Source: Bacillus testis
Lineage (GTDB): Bacteria > Bacillota > Bacilli > Bacillales > DSM-1321
DNA length: 64,000 nt
NCBI RefSeq assembly: GCF_001243895.1
Contig: NZ_LN851186.1
Location: forward strand, 3,825,743 to 3,889,742
Direction of reading: 5' to 3'
Shown here: in pieces, positions 34,209 through 42,553 of the stretch
Numbering within the stretch: position 1 is the stretch's first letter
Layout of the letters: each line of letters begins with the position of its first letter
The notes under the pieces: generated by a model
What the model was told of the DNA's origin: nothing
The model's database searches: none
What the model saw: the letters and a program-made list of their open reading frames with translations, nothing else
Made by a program: the position numbers and the translations under genes

Positions 34209-35450
34209 TTAAAGGGATGGATACAGCTCATATTTGCCAGATAAAGCTTCCACCCGTTTTTTGGCTTGTGATTGGCTTTCTTGGTCTTCTGGGTTTTTCA
34301 ACGCAAGTGAAATAATGGCCGCAATTTCATCCATATCTTCTTCTGTAAAGCCCCGTGTTGTAACAGCAGCTGTCCCAATCCGGATTCCGCTTGTGACGAA
34401 TGGGCTCTCAGGGTCGAATGGAATAGTGTTCTTATTGACGGTGATGCCGACTTCATCCAAAATATGCTCTGCCGCTTTGCCTGTTAGGTTAACCGTACGA
34501 ACATCCACCAATAATAGATGGTTATCCGTTCCATCTGATACCAACTGGAAACCTTCTTTTTTCAGCGCATCCGCCAAACGTTTTGCATTTGTGACGATTT
34601 TAGCCGCATAGTCTTTGAAAGAAGGCGCAAGCACTTCACCTAATGCAACCGCTTTGGCTGCAATGACATGCATCAATGGGCCGCCTTGGATACCAGGGAA
34701 GATAGATTTGTCGATTTTTTTAGCATATTCTTCTTTGCACAGAATCATGCCGCCACGAGGGCCCCGTAACGTTTTATGCGTAGTCGTTGTCACAAAATCA
34801 GCATAAGGCACTGGATTTGGATGCAATCCAGCGGCAACAAGTCCGGCAATATGGGCCATGTCCACCATTAGATATGCCCCTACTTCATCTGCGATTTCAC
34901 GAAATTTCTGGAAGTCGATTTCACGGGGATAAGCGCTGGCACCTGCGACGATTAGCTTCGGCTTATGTTCTTTTGCCTTCTGCAATACATCCTCATAGTT
35001 GATTAAGTGGGTGTCTTCATCCACGCCATAGTCAACAAAATGATAAAGCACACCGCTGAAGTTCACCGGGCTTCCATGTGTTAAATGGCCGCCGTGCGAC
35101 AAGTTCATGCCAAGCACCGTATCGCCAGGCTCCAGAATAGTAAAGTAGACAGCCATATTTGCCTGGGCGCCGGAATGGGGCTGGACATTGGCATGGTCTG
35201 CTCCAAAAATCTCTTTGGCGCGGTCTCTGGCCAAATCCTCCACTACATCCACATGCTCACAGCCGCCATAATAACGCTTGCCAGGGTAGCCTTCCGCATA
35301 TTTATTGGTCAGAACGGATCCTTGAGCTTCCATGACTGCCTCGCTTACAAAGTTCTCGGAAGCGATCAATTCAATTTTTGTTCTCTGTCTCTTCAATTCA
35401 TTTTGAATTACTTCAAACACTTGCCGGTCTTGCTCTTGTACATGTTTCAT
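34209..35450 (-). CDS. glyA: Serine hydroxymethyltransferase
   Basis: GlyA is a PLP enzyme converting serine and tetrahydrofolate to glycine and methylene-THF, the main one-carbon source. The frame extends upstream, but the ATG at 35450 ([10 protein letters not shown]) has AAGGAGG 6 nt before it and gives 413 residues. Motifs are [31 protein letters not shown], the PLP lysine in [13 protein letters not shown], and [13 protein letters not shown]-like [11 protein letters not shown]. It is monocistronic, with its own terminator and a PurR-type operator far upstream. Confidence 0.98.
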   Translation of the reverse strand: MKHVQEQDRQVFEVIQNELKRQRTKIELIASENFVSEAVMEAQGSVLTNKYAEGYPGKRYYGGCEHVDVVEDLARDRAKEIFGADHANVQPHSGAQANMAVYFTILEPGDTVLGMNLSHGGHLTHGSPVNFSGVLYHFVDYGVDEDTHLINYEDVLQKAKEHKPKLIVAGASAYPREIDFQKFREIADEVGAYLMVDMAHIAGLVAAGLHPNPVPYADFVTTTTHKTLRGPRGGMILCKEEYAKKIDKSIFPGIQGGPLMHVIAAKAVALGEVLAPSFKDYAAKIVTNAKRLADALKKEGFQLVSDGTDNHLLLVDVRTVNLTGKAAEHILDEVGITVNKNTIPFDPESPFVTSGIRIGTAAVTTRGFTEEDMDEIAAIISLALKNPEDQESQSQAKKRVEALSGKYELYPSL

Positions 35451-35581
35451 TGCCATCCTCCTTAAATCGCTTGCCATTATCGGCTATGACCTGTCAGTAT
35501 TCTAACACTCTGCTATAGGGCATCATATAGCTTTCCACCGATTGTTTCCCCGAATTTTCTGTCTACATGAATGTCCAGCAA

Positions 35582-35590
35582 ATTATAACA
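35582..35590 (-). promoter_or_regulatory. Candidate extended -10 promoter of glyA
   Basis: TGTTATAAT on the minus strand is an extended -10 element (TG-N-TATAAT) located about 135 nt upstream of the glyA start codon. The -35 region is weak. A second TATAAT at about 35669-35674, just downstream of the PurR boxes, is an alternative. Confidence 0.45.
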
Positions 35591-35682
35591 GTCTATTTTT
35601 TTGAAAATTCTACTATATTCTAACATGTTCACTTTCATGTTGGTAGTATATTGGCGTAATCCTATTATATAACTTTCATTCT

Positions 35683-35730
35683 AAAATAACGAACTTTTTA
35701 TGATAGAAATCTAATAATGTTCGTATTTTC
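35683..35730. promoter_or_regulatory. Putative PurR operator (two inverted PurBoxes) upstream of glyA
   Basis: One box reads AAATAACGAACTTT with CGAA at 35690-35693. The other is inverted, AAAATACGAACATT on the minus strand, with CGAA at 35723-35720. The two cores face each other across 26 nt, which equals two 14-bp PurBoxes separated by the usual 16-17 nt. B. subtilis glyA is a known PurR target. Binding here is inferred from sequence only. The rest of the 340-bp interval 35451-35790 holds the glyA promoter and leader, with no gene. Confidence 0.65.
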
Positions 35731-35790
35731 ATCATTACCTGACAACAAATCTACTTTTCACTAACTGATTTTTTTAAAAAGGCAGTGCCA

Positions 35791-36366
35791 TCAACGGATC
35801 ACTTCGTAGACAGCACGCATGCCGCCGATCAATTTTGGGCGTGTGACAGCTGCGGTCACATAAGCTTTTCCGACATGTGTTGTCTCGCATCGCACAGGCA
35901 CAGCCACATGCTTAAGATGCATGCCGATCAACGTGCTGCCGATGTCGATCCCTGCGTCAGCCTTAATAAACTCAATGACCACAGGCTCCTTAAGATGATT
36001 ATAGGCATAAGTGGCCAACGCCCCGCCTGCCGATCGTACAGGAACAACGGATACTTCTTCATAACGCCCTTCGGCCATCGTTTTGGCTTCGGTCACTAAT
36101 GCTCTGTTCAAGTGCTCACAGCATTGGAATGCCACTTGGATTTGGTTCTTCTTGCAGAAATGCTGCACGGTTTGGAAAATGGCTTCCGCCACCTTCACCG
36201 TGCCGCTGGTCCCTATCGCCTTGCCGATCACTTCCGATGTACTGCAGCCTACCACCAGGACTTTACAGCGGGCGAAATCCGGATGCTGTTTCAGATTGTC
36301 AAGGATGCTCTCCAACTGTTGTTTCATCTCTTCCACATCATATGGATGGATTCTTTCATCTTCCAT
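35791..36366 (-). CDS. ywlG: YwlG family protein (TIGR01440, UPF0340)
   Basis: This 191-residue protein (ATG at 36366, GGGGG 8 nt upstream) belongs to the UPF0340/YwlG family, conserved between rpiB and glyA in Bacilli. Visible family segments are VVGCSTSEVIGKAIGTSGT, QCCEHLNRALVTE and DAGIDIGSTLIGMHLKHVAVPVR (read in pieces). It is predicted soluble. The function is not established; an earlier automatic label as a pantothenate or kinase-like protein has no support here. It is 13 nt downstream of rpiB and probably co-transcribed. Confidence 0.88.
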   Translation of the reverse strand: MEDERIHPYDVEEMKQQLESILDNLKQHPDFARCKVLVVGCSTSEVIGKAIGTSGTVKVAEAIFQTVQHFCKKNQIQVAFQCCEHLNRALVTEAKTMAEGRYEEVSVVPVRSAGGALATYAYNHLKEPVVIEFIKADAGIDIGSTLIGMHLKHVAVPVRCETTHVGKAYVTAAVTRPKLIGGMRAVYEVIR

Positions 36367-36378
36367 GTTCACTGCCCC

Positions 36379-36831
36379 CTATAAGGTAGGATTAGAATTC
36401 TCGTACTCAGTAATCTTATTGACGCGGTTCTCATGCCGGCCGCCTTCAAATTCTGTAGTCAGCCAAATTTGGGCGATATCGCGCGCTAGCCCTGGGCCGA
36501 TCACTCTTTCTCCCAATGCTAGTACATTGGTATCATTATGCTGGCGAGTCGCGCGTGCGCTGAATGTATCGTGTGCCAGAGCGCAGCGGATGCCTTTCAC
36601 TTTATTTGCAGCGATGCTCATGCCAATCCCAGTCCCACAGACAAGGATGCCGCGATCAAACTCGCCCTCCGCCACTTTTTTTGCAACTGGCAGGGCATAA
36701 TCAGGATAATCAACGGATGTGTCGCATTCGCACCCAAAGTCTTCGTATTGGATTCCCATTTCGTCCATTAACGCTTTTAGTTCCTGGCGGATATGGATAC
36801 CGCCGTGATCAGATGCAATCGCTACTTTCAT
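36379..36831 (-). CDS. rpiB: Ribose-5-phosphate isomerase B
   Basis: RpiB (YwlF in B. subtilis) interconverts ribose-5-phosphate and ribulose-5-phosphate. The 150-residue RpiB/LacAB-family protein starts MKVAIASDHGG. It has the catalytic Cys65 in LVCGTGIGMSIAANK and the ALAHD and RQHNDTNVLALG motifs. Other LacA/B-type isomerase specificities are possible, but the ywl cluster context favours RpiB. Confidence 0.94.
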   Translation of the reverse strand: MKVAIASDHGGIHIRQELKALMDEMGIQYEDFGCECDTSVDYPDYALPVAKKVAEGEFDRGILVCGTGIGMSIAANKVKGIRCALAHDTFSARATRQHNDTNVLALGERVIGPGLARDIAQIWLTTEFEGGRHENRVNKITEYENSNPTL

Positions 36832-36979
36832 TCTTTATCTTCTCCTTTTGCTCTCTCTGAATTTCGTCATCTATTTCTATTCTACCTAATCATTCCTCTA
36901 TTAAAAAGATGTACAACCATAAGAATTCTATCCTATTTGAACAAGCACCCTCTCAGAATGGGGACCATTTTAGCAAAAA

Positions 36980-37003
36980 ATCCCCAGGCACCTGCCTGGA
37001 GAT
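36980..37003 (-). terminator. Intrinsic terminator of the chemotaxis receptor gene
   Basis: ATCTCCAGGCA and TGCCTGGGGAT form an 11-bp stem with a 2-nt loop and one G-T pair, followed by TTTTT on the minus strand just after the stop codon. Confidence 0.9.
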
Positions 37004-37008
37004 TTCAT

Positions 37009-38298
37009 TCAAACATGAAAACGGGTTATCGTGTTTTTTAGCTTATCCGCTTGCTCCTGAAGATCGGCTGTCATATGTTCGACGTTCTCGATCACTTGTG
37101 TCTGTTCCCGGGAAGAGGCGGCAACCTCACCGGCAGCGGCGGACGTTTCCTCGGCAATGGCGGCCACTTCCTGCGACTGCATGGACGTACGCTCGATGCT
37201 TTCCATTTGGCAGTCGACCAAGGCTGTTATATCCTTTACTTCTTCTGCCACTTTATGGACGGTCGCAGTCATTTCTTCAATGATTTCATTCGTTGCTGCT
37301 CCCTTTTCCGCTTCTCTGTCAGCAATCTTCACTTGATCGCTGATCTGGCCAACCACTCCCGTCACATCCTGCTGGATATTCTGGATCAAATCGGATATTC
37401 CCTGGACAGCCTTGGCGCTTTCATCGGCCAATAAACGGACCTCTTCCGCCACAACCGCAAACCCTTTACCATGGTCTCCCGCTCTGGCCGCTTCAATGGA
37501 GGCATTCAATGCGAGCAGATTGGTTTGGGCAGCAATATCGCCCACGAGCTGGATGATTTGCTCCACCTTTTTCGCATTCTCTTCCAGGCGTTTAACCGCT
37601 GATAAAGAATCCTGATTCTCCTTTGCAAGGTTCTGGATACCCGTAATCAGTGAATGGATCACTTTTTTGCTTTCAATCAATTCATTCACCATATTGGCTG
37701 ATGAATCAGCAGATATCCTTGCCTTTTCCTGTACCGTCTTGGCGATTGTAATGATTTCCTCTACCGACTCAGCCGTATTCTGGATGGAAATGGCTGAACT
37801 ATCGGCTCCCATGGAAATTTCATGGATTGTCCGTGAAATATGATCCGCCTGCTGGGCAGCCACCGTTGAGGCATCTGATATCGTCACCACTTTCTCGTTG
37901 GTGAGGGTAAAATTCTGTTCAATGCTCTGTACCATATCCCGCAGATTATGGAGCATCTTGTTAAACGCCATACCCAGCGAGCGAATCTCATCATCCGATT
38001 TCGATACCTTCAAATCATCTTTTATATTTCCCTCTGAAGCTTTAATTGCGACCTTTTCCAAGTTTTCCAACGGCTTCACAACCACACCGGCGGCAAAAAA
38101 AGCAATAATGCCCGACCAGATGGTTCCGAGCAGCAGGGTGATGACGGCAAATGCCACTTGGTTGATTCCGCTGAAAAACATTGGGTGCAGAATATAAATA
38201 CAGATCCCGCTGATTGAATACGTAATCATTGCAACAACAGTGATAAACAGCGCCAGTTTCTTCCTAAGCCCAAACCGAAAAACTTTTTTCTCTTCCAT
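37009..38298 (-). CDS. Methyl-accepting chemotaxis protein without an extracellular sensor
   Basis: This receptor signals to CheA/CheW to bias flagellar rotation. The ATG at 38298 gives 429 residues. There is a short cytoplasmic N-terminus and two close membrane helices (about residues 13-35 and 44-72). A HAMP domain (about 73-125) and a full cytoplasmic signalling domain follow, with the highly conserved hairpin tip [21 protein letters not shown]. The loop between helices is under 15 residues, so it cannot hold a periplasmic-type ligand domain. It probably senses a membrane, redox or cytoplasmic cue. This gene is not found between ywlE and ywlF in B. subtilis. Confidence 0.93.
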   Translation of the reverse strand: MEEKKVFRFGLRKKLALFITVVAMITYSISGICIYILHPMFFSGINQVAFAVITLLLGTIWSGIIAFFAAGVVVKPLENLEKVAIKASEGNIKDDLKVSKSDDEIRSLGMAFNKMLHNLRDMVQSIEQNFTLTNEKVVTISDASTVAAQQADHISRTIHEISMGADSSAISIQNTAESVEEIITIAKTVQEKARISADSSANMVNELIESKKVIHSLITGIQNLAKENQDSLSAVKRLEENAKKVEQIIQLVGDIAAQTNLLALNASIEAARAGDHGKGFAVVAEEVRLLADESAKAVQGISDLIQNIQQDVTGVVGQISDQVKIADREAEKGAATNEIIEEMTATVHKVAEEVKDITALVDCQMESIERTSMQSQEVAAIAEETSAAAGEVAASSREQTQVIENVEHMTADLQEQADKLKNTITRFHV

Positions 38299-38381
38299 TC
38301 CCAGTCCCCCCGTATTCCCATGTTCCTTCTCCCTACAATCGCAGTCAATCACGGTATCCCTATAATCCCTTTATGCTCAAC

Positions 38382-38828
38382 TCAATTCCTGCTCAATCGC
38401 TCGATCAAGGAATCAATCAGTTGATTCAATTCTTCATAGGTTGCCTGATAATCCTCCTTCGACCCTCCAAACGGATCAAGTACATCCAAGGAGCCAGCCT
38501 TCACGCCGACAAATTCCTTCAGTGTAAAAATCTTGCCTTGGAACTGAGGATATTGTTGCTCAATCATGCGTTGGTGCGAGCGGGTCATTGCCAACACATA
38601 ATCCGCCCATTCCAATTCCTCCATTGTCAGCATCTTCGCTGAATGCCTACACTCAATCTGGTGGTCGGCAAGCACTTCCCGAGCATGAACGGAAGCATTT
38701 TGGCCCGATTGGGCAAAGACTCCAGCTGATCTCACCTCTATATGTAACGGTTGCTTACTTTTCATCAATGCTTCTGCCATAGGACTTCTGCATGTATTCC
38801 CTGTGCATACGAACAGTACGTTAGCCAT
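38382..38828 (-). CDS. ywlE: Protein-arginine phosphatase YwlE
   Basis: YwlE removes phosphate from protein arginines placed by McsB, countering ClpCP targeting and CtsR inactivation. The 148-residue low-molecular-weight phosphatase fold has the P-loop VCTGNTCRS with nucleophile Cys8. The Thr in this loop (GNT instead of the Ile/Leu of tyrosine phosphatases) is the known determinant of phosphoarginine specificity. The general acid is Asp118 in LDPFGG. Confidence 0.95.
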   Translation of the reverse strand: MANVLFVCTGNTCRSPMAEALMKSKQPLHIEVRSAGVFAQSGQNASVHAREVLADHQIECRHSAKMLTMEELEWADYVLAMTRSHQRMIEQQYPQFQGKIFTLKEFVGVKAGSLDVLDPFGGSKEDYQATYEELNQLIDSLIERLSRN

Positions 38829-39017
38829 GGAATTTCCTCCCTTTTATCTATTATAAAATATTTCCCAGCGTTTCCAACTATTATTTAACGATTCTTTTCT
38901 CTTTTTATAGTTCTTTTGCCACAAAATTGCCCCATCTGCCAGGAGAATCAATGTGCCGCTTCCTCTTATTATACCCATGCCGCCGCTTAAACGGTCAAAT
39001 GGGCCCCACACAAAAAA

Positions 39018-39052
39018 GGGCCTTACAACCCCCGGCCGGGCAATAAGGTCCT
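39018..39052 (-). terminator. Intrinsic terminator of mntP
   Basis: GGACCTTA...CCCGG and CCGGG...TAAGGCCC form a long imperfect stem, followed by TTTTTTG on the minus strand, about 30 nt after the mntP stop codon. Confidence 0.8.
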
Positions 39053-39079
39053 ATACTATATTTTGTCATTATTCATCTA

Positions 39080-39634
39080 TTAAACAGGCAGCAATAGTTT
39101 AATGCCAAACGCAAATAGCACGCTTCCTCCCAACACTTGGCTATATACACCAAGAAGGCCCTGCACTTTCCTTCCGATCAATAAACCCGCCAAGGTCAAA
39201 AAAGTAGCCATCAATCCGAAAAGAGAAATGGCCAAGAAGGTCCTTGCTCCGTATATGCCCAGCGTCAGTCCCACCGAAAAACTATCAAGGGAGACACTTA
39301 AGGCAAATACAATCAGCCCAAAACCGACCGGTACGATAAACCCGTTGCTCTCACCCTTCAATCCGGAAATGAACATGCCCGCCCCCAGCAAAATAAGCAA
39401 TAAGCCCCCCGCGTAGGTGGCGTAAGCACCAAATTGATCGGATAGAAAACGCCCGGCCGACATGCCGATCAATGGCATAACAATATGGAAAAGGCCCACA
39501 GTGGCAGCTATGATCCCGATTTGCCTTAAACGCAGCTTATACATTCCCATCCCGAGGCCCACAGAGAATGAATCCATTCCAAGCGCAAAAGCCATCAATA
39601 ATAATGTAACGAATTCGCCGATTGCCGCATGCAC
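39080..39634 (-). CDS. mntP: Manganese efflux pump MntP (YwlD)
   Basis: MntP exports Mn2+ to prevent toxicity. The protein has six membrane helices in two homologous halves, each with a DSFSVGL motif ([17 protein letters not shown] and [16 protein letters not shown]) that supplies metal-binding Asp residues. I chose the GTG at 39634, 9 nt after GGGAGG, giving 184 residues; the TTG three codons earlier abuts the ribosome-binding site. Only 100 nt separate it from ywlC, and I see no manganese riboswitch there. Confidence 0.92.
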   Translation of the reverse strand: MHAAIGEFVTLLLMAFALGMDSFSVGLGMGMYKLRLRQIGIIAATVGLFHIVMPLIGMSAGRFLSDQFGAYATYAGGLLLILLGAGMFISGLKGESNGFIVPVGFGLIVFALSVSLDSFSVGLTLGIYGARTFLAISLFGLMATFLTLAGLLIGRKVQGLLGVYSQVLGGSVLFAFGIKLLLPV

Positions 39635-39712
39635 ATTTTTCAACCTCCCTTGGACTTGCTCTCTAAAGATATGCCCGTCCCACTTCCTTTAGAAGGCGAA
39701 TGGCGAAAAAAA

Positions 39713-39730
39713 GAAGCCTTTTACGGCTTC
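39713..39730 (-). terminator. Intrinsic terminator of ywlC
   Basis: GAAGCC and GGCTTC form a 6-bp stem with a GTAAAA loop, followed by seven T on the minus strand. Confidence 0.85.
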
Positions 39731-39737
39731 TTTCATT

Positions 39738-40769
39738 CTATTCTTTCATTAAATGGTGCCCTGCAGCTTTCATCAACCGGTTCATAATAGCATCGCCGAT
39801 TCCTTCGTAAGGGAATACTTCCCCATAAATGACATCCGTCCCGCTTTCATCAAAAGTGCGTAGCGCATCGTAGATACCGGCAGCCACTGTCGCCAGGTCT
39901 TTTCTGCTGCCGCAGGAAATGACGGTATCCGCTGTATAGGCATCTTTATTTTCTTCTGTTGTAAGCACGCCTGTCTTTTTCCCTTCAGACTTGCTCTGAT
40001 CGATTGCGGCTTGTATGAATCGCACGCTGCCGTCCATTAAAATGAACGGTGCATCCGGCGCATAGTGGGTATATTTCATTCCCGGCGCTTTAGGGGCTTC
40101 TTCTGGATTATGGAGCGCCACATCTTCTCGCACCTCTCCCACGACAGCCATCAGTTCCTCTCTTGTGACACCGCCGGGACGCAGAATGACCGGAACCGCT
40201 CTAGTGCAATCCACCACGGTTGATTCCAGTCCGACCCCGGTTTCTCCTCCGTCGACTATTCCGCTGATTCGGCCTGTCAGGTCATTGGCTACATGCCCCG
40301 CAGTCGTCGGGCTTGGCTTGCCGGACAGGTTGGCACTTGGCGCTGCAATCGGCAGATCTGCCGCTGCAATCAGGGCAAGCGCAATTGGGTGGTCAGGCAT
40401 GCGGATGCCGACCGAATCCAAACCAGCAGTCGCGCTGTCCGACAATCTACCTTTTTTCTTTAGAATGATGGTAAGAGGGCCTGGCCAGAAAGCCTCCATC
40501 AGTTTCCGCGCATGTTCAGGCACTTCCTCAACCAAATCCTCCAGCTGTTGGACTTTGGCTATGTGGACAATCAACGGATTGTCGCTAGGCCGTCCTTTTG
40601 CCGCGAATATTTTTTGGACAGCCTGGTCATTGGTTGCATTTGCCCCCAATCCATATACCGTTTCCGTGGGGAATGCCACGGTTTCATTTCCCTTCAACAA
40701 CTCGGCCGCCGCTTTGATCTGTGGAGCATGCTCAATGGCCGGATCTATTTTCCAAACAATTGTTTTCAA
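39738..40769 (-). CDS. ywlC: L-threonylcarbamoyladenylate synthase (Sua5/YwlC)
   Basis: YwlC makes threonylcarbamoyl-AMP from threonine, bicarbonate and ATP, the first step of t6A modification of ANN-reading tRNAs. The YrdC domain (about residues 15-200) has FPTETVYGLGANA, KGRPSDNPL and APSANLSGKPSPTTAGHV. A C-terminal Sua5 domain with the APGMKYTHYAP linker completes the long form. The TTG at 40769 is preceded by AGAAGGTG and gives the MKT-type N-terminus of B. subtilis YwlC (343 residues). The upstream region carries a DnaA-box group. Confidence 0.95.
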   Translation of the reverse strand: MKTIVWKIDPAIEHAPQIKAAAELLKGNETVAFPTETVYGLGANATNDQAVQKIFAAKGRPSDNPLIVHIAKVQQLEDLVEEVPEHARKLMEAFWPGPLTIILKKKGRLSDSATAGLDSVGIRMPDHPIALALIAAADLPIAAPSANLSGKPSPTTAGHVANDLTGRISGIVDGGETGVGLESTVVDCTRAVPVILRPGGVTREELMAVVGEVREDVALHNPEEAPKAPGMKYTHYAPDAPFILMDGSVRFIQAAIDQSKSEGKKTGVLTTEENKDAYTADTVISCGSRKDLATVAAGIYDALRTFDESGTDVIYGEVFPYEGIGDAIMNRLMKAAGHHLMKE

Positions 40770-40868
40770 TGTGTACACCTTCTACTTTAAGACGATTCGT
40801 CTTGCATTCTGTTTCTATTATAACCCTAATTGCCAATCGAACGCATCCCTTGTACCTCCGGAAAAACT

Positions 40869-40939
40869 TGTGCATAAGAGGGTTATTATCCACAAATTGT
40901 GGATAATAACTTATAAACAGTGGATAATTTTGTGGATAT
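40869..40939. promoter_or_regulatory. DnaA-box cluster upstream of ywlC
   Basis: Five DnaA-box-like 9-mers lie in 71 bp. They are TTATGCACA (minus, 40877-40869), TTATCCACA (plus, 40886-40894, perfect), TTATCCACA (minus, 40906-40898, perfect), TTATCCACT (minus, 40927-40919) and ATATCCACA (minus, 40939-40931). The two perfect boxes form an inverted pair 3 bp apart. In B. subtilis the region upstream of ywlC is one of the few intergenic DnaA-binding clusters known outside oriC. Confidence 0.9.
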
Positions 40940-40948
40940 GTATATAAA

Positions 40949-41377
40949 TCACAGTGCTTTCCACATGAAAAAGAGCGGCGAAAATGCCTGTATCCTCTTA
41001 TATGCTGTTGATAACTTAACGGCATCCGGCACTTTCCCTTCTTCCAGACAGGAAAAACCGAATGCTTCAAAGAAGGTTATATTCGTTTCCTTATGGGTTG
41101 CTAGGCCAATTGAATGGCAACCCAATTCCCTGGCTTTACCGATAATCTTTTCGAAAACAAGAGGCAGATTTTCCGCTGGGAAGCCGGATGAAAAGACAAA
41201 TGAGCGTAATAAACAAAACTGATCGATCACTTGAAACCCCATGACGGCCAACAGCTCCTCACCCTCATTTTCTGCCAGGATGAACATACAGTCTGCGTCA
41301 TAGATTGCTTCACTCGCTTTGATAAACGACTGGATTCTTTTTTCATCTTCCTTCTTCCCTACTATCAACCTTAACAT
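40949..41377 (-). CDS. GNAT-like acetyltransferase family protein (YwlB-like)
   Basis: This 142-residue protein has the outline of a GNAT fold: EGEELLAVMGFQVIDQFCLLRSFVFS in the central sheet, KARELGCHSIGLATHKE, and the terminal FFEAFGFSCLEEG motif typical of N-acetyltransferases. The acetyl-CoA pyrophosphate loop (Q/RxxGxG/A) is not clear, so catalysis is uncertain. By position it corresponds to B. subtilis ywlB, but some family members are ArsN2-like and others have unknown substrates. The ATG at 41377 has GGGGGA 6 nt upstream. DnaA boxes flank the gene on both sides. Confidence 0.75.
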   Translation of the reverse strand: MLRLIVGKKEDEKRIQSFIKASEAIYDADCMFILAENEGEELLAVMGFQVIDQFCLLRSFVFSSGFPAENLPLVFEKIIGKARELGCHSIGLATHKETNITFFEAFGFSCLEEGKVPDAVKLSTAYKRIQAFSPLFFMWKAL

Positions 41378-41466
41378 CTTCATTCCCCCTTTTCTGTTTT
41401 GCTTACTATTATGACTATGAAAGAATCGAGCAAAATAGAATAGGATGTAAGAGTTTACAAAAAAAG

Positions 41467-41487
41467 ATATCCACAGGGTTATTCACA
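41467..41487 (+). promoter_or_regulatory. Second DnaA-box pair, upstream of the GNAT gene
   Basis: ATATCCACA (41467-41475) and TTATTCACA (41479-41487) lie 3 bp apart in the same orientation, each one mismatch from TTATCCACA. They are 90 bp upstream of the GNAT gene start and about 530 bp from the main cluster. Confidence 0.65.
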
Positions 41488-41530
41488 ACCCCATGGTTTT
41501 GGCTATAAAGTGATGACGGGCGTTTTTATT

Positions 41531-41603
41531 CATCCCCACCGATGATTAGTTGAACCAATCAGATTCTTATTGGCGCCTCATCCCCACTTACACTTCTTCA
41601 TTT
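41531..41603 (+). repeat. Dispersed intergenic repeat, copy A
   Basis: This 73-bp segment contains ATTAGTTGAACCAATC, then TATTGGCGC, and ends ACTTCTTCATTT. A related segment of the same length lies at 55741-55813 upstream of spo0F. CCAATC and the following ATTGG can form a small hairpin. It sits in a 320-bp gene-free interval (41378-41697) between DnaA boxes and the spoIIR terminator. Confidence 0.6.
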
Positions 41604-41655
41604 CGCGCATCAGTCGAAGCGGGAGCCTTAGCGCCAGTGAGAATGTGACAAAAAA

Positions 41656-41682
41656 GGAGCCCGGTTCATTCATGCAGGCTCC
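41656..41682 (-). terminator. Intrinsic terminator of spoIIR
   Basis: GGAGCC and GGGCTCC form the stem around a loop of about 14 nt. On the minus strand six T follow, 15-40 nt after the spoIIR stop codon. Confidence 0.8.
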
Positions 41683-41697
41683 CTCTTCTATCTATTC

Positions 41698-42468
41698 TCA
41701 TTCAAATAAATCCTTCATCATTTCGGCAAAAAACCATTTCTTTTCTACCTTCAACGGTTCTTCATCCTGAGCGTTATACAGCGGTTCCTGTACGGAGGAC
41801 TCTTCTTCACGTGCAGATTCCGGTGATAGCGGCGGCTGGTCTTCTACCTGTGCAGCCGGTGACAGATGGTGTTCTTCCGCTGTTTCTTCCTTTTGATTCT
41901 TTTCTTCATCTTTTTGTTCGTCCGCTTCAGCATCGTCACTCATCGCCTGGGCACTAACGGCTGTACCGTTAGAGAAATCAAGGAAACAGAGAGGCGGGAA
42001 CAGGACGCACCACCAATTGGCGCCTGCGCCGGCACCAAGCGTAATGACAATCGCTTCATACTCACCAGCCGGATACAAAAACTGTCCGTACAGCTTCGTA
42101 GGAAAATTCGCCTTTCCGAACGTGACATTCACCGATTGGTTGGCTCCCGCTTCTGCTACGTGCCGCTCTGCCAACTGTTGAATATCTTCAGTATGGCTTT
42201 TAATCACTGTTCTTGCCGTTTCAATCGAGGTCAGGTCCTTAACCCACTCCGTAATATTCGCATTCACTTCATCACGGATGGCGCGTTTAAGATCCTGATC
42301 TTCCTGAGTATCGCTATTGGCCAGGATGCGCAGGCGAATCGCCTCTTTCGGAATAACCACGGCTTCTTCCATCGCCTGTGTTTGTTCAGGTTTTGGTATA
42401 TATAAGCTCAGGATGGTACCCAAGCAGATCATCACAACATACAGCCCCGCAAAATTTGTTTTTTTCAT
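41698..42468 (-). CDS. spoIIR: Stage II sporulation protein R
   Basis: SpoIIR is secreted from the forespore and activates SpoIIGA to process pro-sigma-E in the mother cell. The ATG at 42468 gives 256 residues, starting with a signal peptide or anchor (about 5-22). The conserved block follows: AIRLRILANSDTQEDQ, RDEVNANI, FPTKLYGQFLYPAGEYEAVIITLG (in pieces) and GANWWCVLFPPLCFLDF. A Glu/Gln/Pro-rich tail of about 80 residues with no clear domain follows and is longer than in B. subtilis. Confidence 0.96.
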   Translation of the reverse strand: MKKTNFAGLYVVMICLGTILSLYIPKPEQTQAMEEAVVIPKEAIRLRILANSDTQEDQDLKRAIRDEVNANITEWVKDLTSIETARTVIKSHTEDIQQLAERHVAEAGANQSVNVTFGKANFPTKLYGQFLYPAGEYEAIVITLGAGAGANWWCVLFPPLCFLDFSNGTAVSAQAMSDDAEADEQKDEEKNQKEETAEEHHLSPAAQVEDQPPLSPESAREEESSVQEPLYNAQDEEPLKVEKKWFFAEMMKDLFE

Positions 42469-42493
42469 TTCACTCACTCCCCTTTGTATCACT

Positions 42494-42523
42494 CATTATG
42501 GGCAGGAGTTCTCTATCTTAAAC
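42494..42523 (-). promoter_or_regulatory. Candidate sigma-F promoter of spoIIR
   Basis: On the minus strand GTTTA (42523-42519) is followed after 15 nt by GCCCATAATG (42503-42494), nine of the ten positions fitting the sigma-F -10 pattern GGnnAnAnTR at defined bases. The start codon is about 25 nt downstream. B. subtilis spoIIR is sigma-F dependent; this site is a pattern match. Confidence 0.6.
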
Positions 42524-42553
42524 TAGCAAAATAGATTTTTTTAACAGGGGGCT

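Noticed and set aside
39635-39737. Manganese riboswitch before mntP
   Set aside because: Only about 100 nt separate mntP from ywlC, mostly used by the ywlC terminator, and the conserved yybP-ykoY loop sequences are not seen.
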